Assembly: GCF_014839805.1 (NCBI RefSeq)
Contig: NC_051126.1
Span: 7,820,609 to 7,884,608 of the forward strand
Direction of reading: 5' to 3'
DNA from: Manduca sexta
Lineage: Eukaryota > Arthropoda > Insecta > Lepidoptera > Sphingidae
DNA: 64,000 bases
The notes under the pieces were generated by a model, which did not search any database, had not been told where the DNA came from, and saw only the letters and a program-made list of their open reading frames with translations. Both the position numbers and the translations under genes were made by a program. Of this stretch, positions 35,216 through 46,879 are shown one piece after another (position 1 is the stretch's first letter; each line of letters starts with the position of its first letter).

Positions 35216-35895
35216 ATGGACAGTGAGATGAATTTCAATGATGTTTTTTTTAATTATTACTTTTTAATAGGAAGTTTATTTTTGAGTTATTTGATTTATC
35301 GTTTTATTCACTCCCTTTTTGGTGACAATAATTTTATGCAAACGAAATATAAGGATCGTGGTCATACATGGAGAAGTATACAATGTAATAAATCAATTCC
35401 ATATAACATTTATGTAAGTAGTGTCATTACTTTTTGAAACTAACTTTTATTTTTACTAGCCCTTATACCGTTTGCAAACCAAGACCTAAGGTAGCTTAGC
35501 TTAGCTCACATAAGTTAGATAATTACATATAGAATATACCTTAGTTTTCATAGTTTGCAGTCTGCAATAAAGTAACATTAACAACTTAGTTCTTGGTCTG
35601 CAAAAATGTGACTCATCAATATTACTTTTTATTGCCCTGATTATGCTTAATTCATAAAATAAGTAACAATATGAGTTTGAACAAGTTTTTGTTTGCTAAC
35701 AAAGATAAATGGTTTTATAAAACTTGTTTCAGTGTACTATATGTGTTGAGCTAATGCTACCTGTGGCTGGATTATTCTGTGAATGTTGTGGAGTGAGCGC
35801 ATGCAAAAAGTGCTATAAGATTGTTGATAAAAAGTATTCATGCAAGCAAGTATCATGGCCCATGGATAAACCCTTTCTTCATCATTGGGTTAATG
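35216..35895 (+). CDS. DGKE: Diacylglycerol kinase epsilon-like, first two exons only
   Basis: Would phosphorylate diacylglycerol to phosphatidic acid at membranes. Exon 1 (35216-35413) encodes MDSEMNFNDVFFN, a hydrophobic N-terminal membrane segment (LIGSLFLSYLIYRFIHSLF) and the start of a C1 domain (GHTWRS). Exon 2 (35733-35895) supplies its zinc ligands: CTICVELMLPVAGLFCECC, then ACKKCYKI and KYSC, and ends KPFLHHWVNG. The membrane anchor followed directly by C1 and the HHW motif matches DGK epsilon. The second C1 and the catalytic domain are not in the window. The exon 2 donor (GTTTGT) is weak. The contig ends 970 bp further on, so the rest is probably lost at or across the gap. A truncated duplicate is the alternative. 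Confidence 0.75.
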
Positions 35896-36520
35896 GTTTG
35901 TCTCATTATTGCTATGTATTGAGTTAATATGCAGTGATGTATAGTGAATTGGATGTAACTTCTTTGATCTTGATCATGTATTGTGGCTTATGCCAGAATG
36001 TGGTAATATTAGGGAATATGTGGCAGGTCATCGTCACTATTATATTATACATCAATTGCACACCTACAAAAATGTTATGTTTTTAAATGGCCAGTAAAAT
36101 GTGGTCCCACACTCAAAATGGTATATGAAATTTTACAAATGTGTGGGAGCTGACTCTGAGGATAAAGAAATGAGCAGTGCAGCAAAACACATGCACTGAA
36201 TTTTAAGTAGACCCCATAACAATTTTTTACATGCTAACTGTTTTATGTCGCACTGGCATTCAGATTTGGTATACAAATGAGAGACAAGACAACTGGTATG
36301 TAGTGTGTTTGCCATCATTATCAACAATTATGTAATATATCTGTGATTATCTTAAGTTCTGATGGTATGTTTATGTATATTAGGGATAGTGTTCCAACTC
36401 CATGTGTGGTAACAGTGGCATGTAACAAAATAATTGGGGCATGCCAATAATTATTGAGAATATATTTATTTCATTCATAAAAATTATGTTATTGTAACTT
36501 TAGTAAATTTATATTGATAC

Positions 36521-36865
36521 TAGCTTTTGCCCACGGCTCCGCCCCGCGTTATAAAGTTCTTCAGGCTAAAGTTTTCCGTTATAAAAGTAGTCGTTTCCCG
36601 GGAGCCTATGTTCTTCCAGGGGGCTCAAACTGTCTCCATACCAAATTTCATCTTAATACGTTGGGTAGTTTTTGAGTTTAACATGTTTAGGCAGACAGAT
36701 GCAGCGGGGACTTTGTTTTATAATATATTTTTTAGAACTTTTTAAGAGGAACAATCCCGTCATACTTCATTGTTGCATAACTTTAACCGTTTACGCAGGG
36801 CACGCAACGGAAACACTCAAAACTAATAAATTGTCCCCGTTTTTGCAACATGTTTCATTACTGCA
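36521..36865 (+). repeat. Common interspersed repeat, cut off by the gap
   Basis: It starts CTAGCTTTTGCCCACGG, then has GTCTCCATACCAAATTTC, AACTTTAACCG, TTACGCAGGG and CAACGGAAACACTCAAAA. A related copy lies at 41595-41900. The contig end lies inside this multicopy element, which would explain why the assembly broke here. Confidence 0.7.
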
Positions 36866-37365
36866 NNNNNNNNNNNNNNNNNNNNNNNNNNNNNNNNNNN
36901 NNNNNNNNNNNNNNNNNNNNNNNNNNNNNNNNNNNNNNNNNNNNNNNNNNNNNNNNNNNNNNNNNNNNNNNNNNNNNNNNNNNNNNNNNNNNNNNNNNNN
37001 NNNNNNNNNNNNNNNNNNNNNNNNNNNNNNNNNNNNNNNNNNNNNNNNNNNNNNNNNNNNNNNNNNNNNNNNNNNNNNNNNNNNNNNNNNNNNNNNNNNN
37101 NNNNNNNNNNNNNNNNNNNNNNNNNNNNNNNNNNNNNNNNNNNNNNNNNNNNNNNNNNNNNNNNNNNNNNNNNNNNNNNNNNNNNNNNNNNNNNNNNNNN
37201 NNNNNNNNNNNNNNNNNNNNNNNNNNNNNNNNNNNNNNNNNNNNNNNNNNNNNNNNNNNNNNNNNNNNNNNNNNNNNNNNNNNNNNNNNNNNNNNNNNNN
37301 NNNNNNNNNNNNNNNNNNNNNNNNNNNNNNNNNNNNNNNNNNNNNNNNNNNNNNNNNNNNNNNNN
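36866..37365. other. Assembly gap, exactly 500 N
   Basis: Second placeholder gap of exactly 500 N. The DGKE-like gene loses its 3' part and the acyltransferase gene its first exon on either side of it. The true distance and even the adjacency are unproven. Confidence 0.99.
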
Positions 37366-38181
37366 CCGTTTTCTTTCTCCTATCCTAAGAACCATACTCT
37401 CCTGGTTCTTCCCTCATTTCTGTTCCCTTCTTCTTCTTTAGAGTTAACAGTCACCCTAGTGATGTTGCGCAGTCCACCAAAAAAAAACTATAGGTATTTA
37501 TTGCAGTCATAACGCCTATGACTAAGTAGCCATTCCGGCTTTTTCCGTGCCATATTAGAATTTCTAGATTGGTTCAGTTTCATCTTTGATGATTCAACCA
37601 ATAGCTTGCGCACCCTGAGTACAATATCAAATCAGATCTAATAAATGAATAACAATGTGAACGTTCCTAGCTACTAGTTACGAGTGCAGATTATTCTTTC
37701 AACTTGTCCTTTTCCCAATCTTCCATTATACCAAAAGAAGCATCGTGGTTTATGCAATAAGTCTAACCGTAAAGTAGTTCATAATTTTTCACGGCTACTT
37801 TCATTCACGAGGCTCGCCTCGTTCTTTTAGCAAATACCTAGATGAGTCTAAAGGCATTGGTATAAAAAGAAAACACAAAATCGATAAATTAAAAAATCAT
37901 GGTTCGATATTGGGTACACTACAAATGCCAACTCATTGCTTGTTGTTACGAAGTTTTACACCTGCGATGTGCTTGTGTTTGTTATAAGCATAATCATTCT
38001 CACAAAATTGTAGGCTATAAAGGCGCTAATGATAATACACTATGAGTGGTAATAAACTACATGGCCACGTCACGACTGCACTGAAGAATTGAGTTCATTC
38101 GAGAGTGAATATATTATGAAGCTTCCCACCCAGCACTAATTTTTATTTATTTTCATTCATGATGTTATTTTCTTTTATTAG
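37366..38181. other. Sequence 5' of the acyltransferase exons; no exon seen
   Basis: I looked for the missing first coding exon of the MBOAT gene (an ATG frame ending at a donor in the right phase) and found none. The stretch is AT-rich with no other recognisable feature. Confidence 0.5.
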
Positions 38182-41100
38182 GTTAATTTTTTGATCGCAC
38201 AAGTAGCTGCACTATGCCTGGCCAGATTGTTTCGGAAACCATTGAAATTTGCTTCTCCAGAATTCCGTCATACAGTGTGCCTTGTTATTGGTTTGATAAT
38301 GGGATATTTCTGTTTCGGAAAGTAAGTTATGTTGTTCTTTTTCGTTTTATATGTAATTCCTTGATGTTGCACTATACTTAAGTGCCAATTGTAAAATAAC
38401 AAAAACGATAAGCTTTGTACGCTGAGAACTTAATCTTGTTTGTCTCTACAGTAATTTACTTTATCGGTTACAATGTACCCAACAATAAAAAAACCTTTTT
38501 GAATGTTACTTCGAACGCCACTTGCATGTTTATGTACCACCTATTGACTTGACATTGAATTACGATGAGTAAAGTTTTATGATGTACTTATAAATCAGTT
38601 CTATTAACTGTAAACAAAATAACAGCGTGTTCTTTGCGTACATAATATGATGTAGGTATTTAAGATATTCAATAAGAATATTATTTTTTGTCCCACAATC
38701 TGTCCTTTAGGGTAAAAAAGTCAGGTACGCCATAACAAGTAGTATGATTTCGAAACTGATCGCAGTTGCAAATTACATCACTAGTATTATTAATTTCATA
38801 TGAATTATTAAAACTAACATAAACCTATAAGTCTTCTTTAGATGTCACATTTTTACCGATTACTTCCTACAAGTAGAGACTATAGTTGTGGTTTGTTGCT
38901 GCGGTCGTATTCACAATCGTACCTATATGTTGTAGATTTTCGTGTTAGTATTTGAACAATTTTATGTCAAGCAATTTATGGTATATTCACTATCCTTGAA
39001 CTACACGACGCCATTATCATAAAAGAGGCTAATTAGAATTGCTTGTGTGGTATCAATTTAAATGCTTGCTTTAAGTAATGAATATATTTGTGTGTAGCGT
39101 TCTCGTAGTTTTCATTGCATGAGTACCATATTTTGCGGTTTGGATAGAAAATAATATATTCTCTAGTGGAACATCTGGCTCACATACCCGTATTATTTAT
39201 TAGTGAAATCTTTACTGTTCTTTTTTACATTCTTTTGTTATTTACATTGGTTATTTCCCAAATATTAAATTAATTATTGTGTTATAAGGGTTAAGAACAG
39301 TGTCGTAAAACGATATATATTTGCTTAAAAATTCACTTGAACCTTTTTACTTAATATTAAGTTTCGTCACTAATTCTAACTAATATTTTAAGTCACATAT
39401 AAAAATGTATTATTTTTTTAGGCAAGCCGTACATTTGTCCGTTCTGCCCATGTTAAGTTACGTTTTGTTGAAGACTGTACCACATAACACCATGGGAAAG
39501 TAAGTAACTACTCGTAAAATTGTGGAAAAACTAAGTATTGACGTTTTTCGCATGACCGAGCCTTAAAAGCAAAAATATCCACGGGCTACAAATAGTTGTT
39601 TCATGTATTATTACATATTTCTTAACATGTTATGTTTCTAATAATTGTTTAATTTCAGTGTCATACTAACTGCTTCAATGTTATATCTATCGTGTCTCCA
39701 TCTTCATCGGCAAATATATCACACGGCTGATTATACATTGGACATTACAGGTTGTTTTAAACCGTTCTAATGTTATTTACTTTGTAACGTAAATATAATT
39801 TAATATATTTTCATATTTTAGGTACGAATATAATTTACAATATATATGATGGCCTATTTCAGGTCCATTAATGGTAATAACACAAAGAGTAACGTCACTG
39901 GCGTATTCGCTTCAAGACAGTTTGACTCTACAAGAGATAAATTCAAATACAGTAGAGCCGTCGCTGGGAAAAAATGTTTCGAAAATTGAGAAAATTCCCT
40001 CGCCGCTAGAATATTTTGCGTACACATTAGCCTTCCAGACGTTGATGTGTGGACCCGTTGTGTTCTATCCTGACTACATCAATTTTATTGAATGCGTACG
40101 CGCTGATGGTGTAAGTAGAAGTTTGCAATACTTATTTAGAGGTTTTCGTATAGCAATTATTTTACAGCAGTAAAGTTGTTTGTTACTAATATCAAAAATA
40201 AAAACTTTTCAGGACGAAAAGCATGAAAAAGGTCGCCCAGAGCCATCACCACGAAGAGCCGTCATATACAAAGTGGGCGGGTCTGTCGCAGCTGCCTTAC
40301 TCTATCTAACTTTGGCTAAGAAATATCCACTTACCGTTTTAGAAGGTTGGGTATTATTTATATTTTGTTTTTTTTTATATGTTTCTGTTGTATACGGGGT
40401 TGAAATAAACAATATAAAATATAAACCATTTTTATGCTTTATTAGGAAAACACTATTATCTTTGCAAGATGTGGAAACAGTTAATACATAGAATAGAATA
40501 CAGTGCGTGAATTATTTTAGGCATATAATAGACTTGAACAATTATATTACGCGTGATATGTCATGGTATAAGCCATATTTCTTATTCCAGAATTAGTAGA
40601 CCCGACATCTGAAGTGTCTCGCTCTTGGTCGGCCGTGTATCTTCTCTGGTACGCGTACCTCTCTACGCTAGTTGTACGCTGTAAATATTACCATGCGTGG
40701 CTGCTGTCAGAGGCCATTTGTAATAACTCGGGCATGGGTTTTAACGGATATGACGTTGATGGCACCCCCAAATGGGACAAAATGTCTAACATCGACGTTT
40801 TTGGTTTTGAGGTAAGGTTTCTGTTAAAGTTGTCGTCATTTGAAATAAATATTTTTGTAGGGTATTAATAACAAGCATGCATGAAATATGCAATTAAATT
40901 CTTGTTCATTCGAATAAATACGGCGTGGATTGTTTCCGCTGCGGGCTTGGTAAATCATAACGCATATTCAAGGTCTTTTGTTATGTGAATGTTTACACAC
41001 TTAGTTGTGTGCCTAGAGCCACTACAAGTGTCCCCCCATGCATGGGCGTGCATTAGGTGTAGACTGTGCGCACAAGGATTGTCTCGGGGCGAAATCTAGA

Positions 41101-42767
41101 ACGTTCAAAATCATTTGAACCTCCTTCCTTCTCTAAATCGGGCTGTAGGAGTAGAGTCGCAATATGTGGCGTTGGTGTTCAGTTGGCGCAGAACTTCCGC
41201 ACGGCGGTGGCGAGCTGGAACAAGAACACGAACGCGTGGCTGCGCGGCGTGGCGTACGAGCGCGGCGGCGCGGCGTGGCGCACGGCGCGCGTGTACGCGC
41301 TCTCCGCCGTCTGGCACGGCTTCCACCCCGGATATTATCTTACATTCTTTGCAGGCGGGATGTTCACCGTTGCTGCTCGGAAGGTAATGGTACCAAATAC
41401 ATAATAGGTATACCTAACATATATTTTTTTCTAATCAAATGTACTCATTACATCAAATAAATATCTGAAACGCACTTATACACAGTTGCCAATGCTATTT
41501 GTAAATATTTATCAGTTTTCTAGAACATAATACTATGATCAGTAACCAATTAAACTTCGTAAATTGTCGGTTCCTCGTATCTTTACATTTTATACTATTT
41601 TTGCTCGCGGCTCCGCCTGCGTAAGAGTCTTCCGGGATAAAAGTCCCGTTATATATTTTTGGTGCGTAACTTAACTGCTTACGCAGCGCAACGGACACTC
41701 TCAAAGTACTTAATAAATTTTACCCGTGTTTGTATTTTCCGCTAATGCTCCGCTCCTATTGGCTATTGCGTGATGTTATAGGCATGTAGCCTTTATAGAT
41801 GGGTTATCCTACATTAAAAGATTTGTCAATTCGAACCAGCAGTTCCTGAGATTAACGCGTTCATACAAACAAACTCTTCAACTTTATATTATAGTATAGT
41901 GCAGGAATGGCAAACCATTGGCACACATTGCATTGACAAAGTAATTCGGGCGCGCGAGTATTATGCCAAACATTGTATGTTATACATCTTTCTTTGGGCT
42001 TCACTTCGCTTAACATCAGGTGGAGTGAAGCCACTGCCGATTCCCCGTAAATAAAAAAGAACAAGACACAGTTGGATCATAAAAAATATCCTAAAAAGGG
42101 GCACTCGGATAGATAAAACCGGTCCTGGATGGCACGTTACAGGTCATATATTTTTTTTATTTAAATAATAGCTCGTTATCTTGGTATAGTGTATAGATTT
42201 TCCACAAAATTTCCAATGTCGTGTGATGCGTTACAGGTGCGATCAGCAGTGCGTCCGATGTTCCTGGGTAGTCGACCTAAGAAGTTCTTGTATGACTCGT
42301 TGACGTTCATCACAACGCGCGTGGCGATGACATACGCCACGGTTCCGTTCGTGTTGTTGCATCTCTCGCCAAGTCTGGCGTTCTACGGGTAAACTTCTAA
42401 GTCTTCTTGACATTTAGCTGCTATCGTTCCGATACTGTTTTCTTTTTAATAGATATTTGAGTCGAAAAGTTTTATATACTTGTATAATAAATAAATCCAG
42501 TATTATAAATAAATGAAATATGAAACAAGAGTAGGTAACTGGTTAACAAAACGCTCTAATATATAAATGGTATTTCTTTTCAGGAAATTTTATTATTCGC
42601 TTCATTTTATTGCGCTGGGCGCATTGTTAATACCAGAAAAGTCCAAACGCTCAAACTCCCCAGTTTCTGCACAAAGTGAACATTCAATGTGTGCTAATTC
42701 ACAAGAAAATATGATGACATCAAAACAAAGAAATGGTGACTTCAATGCTAAGTTGAAAATAACATAG
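38182..42767 (+). CDS. MBOAT1/2: MBOAT1/2-type lysophospholipid acyltransferase (lacks exon 1)
   Basis: Multipass ER-membrane enzyme that adds a fatty acyl chain to lysophospholipids (the oysgedart type in Drosophila). Nine exons: 38182-38321, 39422-39499, 39659-39750, 39863-40110, 40213-40345, 40591-40811, 41183-41383, 42237-42388 and 42584-42767. They join in frame to 482 residues plus stop with no frameshift. It opens VNFLIAQVAALCLARLF, exactly where the human protein continues after its first coding exon. The catalytic Asn (SWNKNTNAWL) and His (ALSAVWHGFHPGYY) of the MBOAT family are present, as are GPVVFYPDY and GRPEPSPRRAVIYKVG. The C-terminus is a Lys/Ser-rich tail. The seventh exon is extraordinarily GC-rich, unlike its neighbours. 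The first exon is presumably lost at the gap. Confidence 0.93.
41011..41095. repeat. Interspersed repeat fragment, copy 2
   Basis: In the sixth intron visible of the acyltransferase gene. It shares an ordered set of words with 2246-2335 (CCCCCC, GGCGTGCATT, GGTGT, GACTG, GCGC-type and CAAG). Confidence 0.5.
41595..41900 (+). repeat. Common interspersed repeat in an acyltransferase intron
   Basis: It contains GCTCGCGGCTCCGCC, CTTCCGGGATAAAAGTCC, GCTTACGCAGCGCAACGG, ATGCTCCGCTCCTATTGG, CAGTTCCTGAGATTA and CAAACAAACTCTTCAAC, in the same order as the pieces at 36521 and 28170. A further short fragment at about 41975-42045 (GCTTCACTTCGCTTAACATC) is another lepidopteran-type repeat. Confidence 0.7.
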
Positions 42768-44708
42768 GGATTATAAATCATTGTTATTAAGTATTAGATC
42801 TTACAATACTAAGTAAGCTTTGAAATACCGTCATAAGAATGGTGAATGGCAACCAAGATCATCACACTCGAACCCTTTACTTGGCTATCAATATTTATTT
42901 ATTTTACATGGGAACATTGTTCGACTGTTGTATTGGAATATTACTTCAAGTATTGCATTACTGTGCATTTATTTTTAAGAAATTTTAAGTTATACAAAAC
43001 ATTTATTTTATGTATTATGATATTTTATCCAGAAAAGTATTTCTCGATTATTAATATAGACATGCGATAATATACGGCAGTTATGGTAAGATCTCACTTA
43101 GTTATTGGACTTTTTATATTATTTATCTTCAATGAATTGTTTACATTACATGTATCTACTAGCTGTTAAGGATTAGTATATCCTATGATTATTGATTATA
43201 TTAATTTTATTTATTTAAAGCTATTTCGTGTTTAGAATACTCGATACAATATTAAATCTATAATGGTGGATGTTACTTTTATTTACTATGCAAAATGTTG
43301 ATAGAAGGGACTACTACAGAAACATTTACTAAGTAACTAATGTGAGTAAAGTTTTATTTTAGTACATTATATTACTAATACTACCTACTAAAATATTTAA
43401 TAAGGGGTTTTTTCAATCATAAAAGGCTATTATATATTTAATTATATTTATAATCTATAGCTTGAGTGAATACAAACGGGTAAAATTATAAAAATCGTAA
43501 TTTATTTATACCAGTTTAAATTTTTCTTAGTGTATGTTTTGTTTTAGACTATGAACAATTTTATCTGGTGCTTGTAAAATCTGCCTTAATGATGTTACAT
43601 ATACAAACCAGATAACACAAATATCCATTGTATTTAGCTTTGTTATTTTATAAAAGTTACAATTTATAAAATGTTGAAATATTATATAATTTTTATACTG
43701 ATTATGTTTTTGATGGCAGACCCAAATGGAGTTATTTTAAAATGTCATTAAGATTCAAGTATGTTATTTTGATATTTATTAATGTTATCTGATTAAATTA
43801 GCGTACAAAATGTTAACGTTCTAATTTTTTTTTAATATTGTAATATTTTAAGAAATATTATTTTAACTATGCGTCCGGCAGTTATTTGTTTTTAAAGTTT
43901 ATAAAGAGTAGAATTAAGATAGTTGGCTAGACTTTTTTTTTAGAAAGTTACATGTTTCGATACACAAAATTGTCAATAATCAATGTTACTTGTTTGAAAT
44001 GCTATTATGATAGTGACATTTTATAAATGCGGTAAATATTTGGAAGAAATTTATCAGTTCTTTCCATAAAAAATATATATCAGCATGGCCATGACAGAGT
44101 TAGTATCTGTACAAGACGTTGATATTAAGGTCGGATGTTGGTCACTTGGAATTCCTAATAATTATTTTGAGAAAAGTTCCTATAATAATAGCATTTGAAA
44201 CTAAAATTGAAAGTTAAATAACGGCGACGGCAGGCAAACAGAGACTGAGAGCTGGCACCTAGATCATCTTTTAAAATTACCAATTTCTTACTGTCAATTT
44301 CTCCAAAGTAATGTTGAATCTGTTTCCATACATTTATATTACATTATTTTAAAATATAGGTCTTCCATAAGTAAGTAGGCTGCGTAATGTTGGTTATATT
44401 TCTCGAGGCCATACTTGACTCACGTAATTATTTACCGCCAATTTCAATAAAATATCCCGATCTGATTTTTCGACGATCTATTACGAAAATTTACCAATCA
44501 AAACGAAGTTTCTTTTGATATGCTTACAAATTATAATTTATGTTTATTCTCGAAATCGATTGAAGATTGCGATTGGGATCGTTTATTGAAAACTACTGTT
44601 TGGTTAAACGAGTCTCTAATGTAACTACTTCATAATTTACATATTCCATTAAAATGTATGACTAAATTATTTATTGCAACTAAAGCATGGGTATCGTGTG
44701 TTACTTTC
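42768..44708. other. Acyltransferase 3' flank and gene-free AT-rich DNA
   Basis: The first part is presumably the 3' UTR of the acyltransferase gene. The rest is very AT-rich with no recognisable exon, RNA gene or repeat with definable ends. Confidence 0.5.
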
Positions 44709-45037
44709 CAGGGGAATTATGAGAGCGCCCCAGACAAAAAAAACACTTGAATTTCTGCGTAATTGCATTTCCCTACTTTTTAATTCTTATATCGGTCGAA
44801 TTCCATATAATAATAAATAGTTGGCTACAAGGTTTTGGTCCAGTAGTTCATGAATTCAATTTATGTGTCTTAACATGGAAAGGTGGACACGGTAAAGGCT
44901 CAATCAGAGCACCCACTTCTGTCCAAGTTTATTTCATGACAGGAAGCGAACTTATCGCCCTGTTTTACTTTATCGATATTTGTAATGAACATTTTATTAA
45001 TACTGTAAGAGGTAATAAACATCCAGAAAGAGTGTAA
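44709..45037 (+). CDS. Unidentified ORF, possible terminal exon
   Basis: I do not recognise this protein. An acceptor-like CTTTCCAG at 44703-44710 precedes an ATG at 44719. In that frame 33 codons (MRAPQTKKTLEFLRN onward) run to a stop near 44820. In the next frame, overlapping it, an open stretch of about 70 residues follows: SWLQGFGPVVHEFNL, LTWKGGHGKGSIRAP, then a hydrophobic segment (SELIALFYFIDICNEHF) and a basic end (NKHPERV). The second stretch has a balanced composition unlike the random AT-rich frames nearby. One base fewer in the A run at 44815-44818 would fuse the two. It could be the last exon of a membrane protein, a decayed gene or chance. The listed long frame starts at TTG, so its first residues are not a real start. 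Confidence 0.3.
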
Positions 45038-46879
45038 ACAGCAAAACATTAATATAAAAATAATTAGACCTTATAATACAGCATATCGATTAAAAGTATT
45101 TTTAATAGTTTCTTCGTTGTTTGTTAAAATCTAGTTATTACAGTTATGATGTATGACATGAAGTCTTTTTACTTATAAGAAAATTCATCGAACTTGATCA
45201 ACAAGCATGGACAATGATTTATGATTATAATAATAGGGTATTTTACTATATCTGCAATCAAACTTAATAAGATGCTCGTTCCCTTACACAATCAAAATAT
45301 TTTAATGTTTATTCATAAAAATAGATGATATTGTCTGTTCTACAAAAGCGTAAAGCGGTAATCACGATTATCATGCCATCACTATACATTTACCATTCTA
45401 GTATTTTGATTAAGGATTTTCGAAATAATTGTTTATTGATAGACTTGTAATTTTTTTTTTTATAAATATCGTACAATAGAAGATGGTTTTGCGAACTTGA
45501 AACACACGTTTTGTTTATATTTGACAAATGACCTTTGACAACTGTTGTACAATATCGAATAATGTCACTAACCAAGGCAGCATGGTGGCTAGCGCTTTCG
45601 TGTGGAAATTTAAAACATAAAATTTAATGATTTTTTGGCACTTACGGATTTCTCAAAAATGAAACAAAATTTCTGGTGGTTTATACATATCTTAAGTTCA
45701 AAATAAGACAATTCAAAAAATGATAAAATACTCTAAATGCGTTATCAATGTAAAAATATGTACTGAAGTAAAAAAAAATCTTAAGTAATAAAGAATAACA
45801 GAAAACAGCGTTTTATTAAGTAATGTAACATTTGTTTTTATGAATTGACAGTGCGTTAATCGCCTATTAACGCAAAAAGAGACAAATGTTTCAATCCCAC
45901 ATCAGAAATTAAAACATATGATAAAATCTTACTGGATCGTAAACAATGCGTGTAATTTTACTCTCTTTATTTTTACATCGCGTGAGTGTTTACATGGTAC
46001 ATGACCCTAACGCTGTTCATAATTAGTAAACCATTTAATTGGGAAAATAAATCAAATTGAACAATACGAACGTAGAAGACTAGTTTTTATTATAATTAAT
46101 CTCATTTATCTTTATGCTAGTCAGATCACTGAAAATCTGGCAGGACATACTGCATTTAGTTTCTACCTGCTATTTCAGGAATGAAAACAATTAATCCATA
46201 ATTATAAAGTTTTTTTTTTATAACGGATGTTTACTATTGGCGCTTAGTTAGCGACTTGGATAGCATGTGGGAATCGGCGGTCGGCCGTATTCCTATGTTG
46301 TATAATGTTATTCGATGTGTATAATGTATAATTGTATATTAAGGTTTTCCTAATGTTTTCCTTTACAATTAAATCCAGTCTTAGCTTAGTTGCAAGAATT
46401 GGTATTTCCGCAATAAAGTATTTTTTATGTCTGGTTGAATTGAAGTCAAAATGAATGAATGCATTAAACTTGATCTCATTGCGCCCATCTAAAACCTGTG
46501 GCTTCCTATAACACTAAGCGCCCATTTCCGTTTTACTCACACAAATATGCAGTTCTTGAAAATTAGATTAAAATTTATTTTTTTAATCCACTGCACCTCA
46601 TGGTAAGTGGAGTGGTATCTGGATAGTGTTCAGACTGACAGGAGTTGATTATTCCTGTTCTCTTGCCAGTTGGCACAATTCTGACCATCTGTCTGAAATT
46701 TACTAAATTGATGATATTCTGGAATTTGAAGTCTCTATGTGCTAGTAAAATATAACAAACCATTTCAAACTTAATGTTAACAATGTATAACATTTCCCAT
46801 TGTTAGGGACAATGTGACAATTGGGTTTAAAATTCAACCGTTATATACATGTATATATAAATATTTAATATAATATACC
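45038..46879. other. Gene-free stretch with one repeat fragment
   Basis: No exon was recognised. About 46585-46800 resembles a common lepidopteran repeat (words CTGCACCTCATGGTAAG and CTTGCCAGTTGGCACAAT). Confidence 0.5.

Noticed and set aside
41111..41460. Alternative frames in the GC-rich acyltransferase exon
   Set aside because: Arg/Ala-rich readings of a GC-rich exon; the correct frame contains the conserved WHG and Asn motifs and joins its neighbours.
41861..42064. 67-codon minus-strand frame
   Set aside because: It lies across two repeat fragments.
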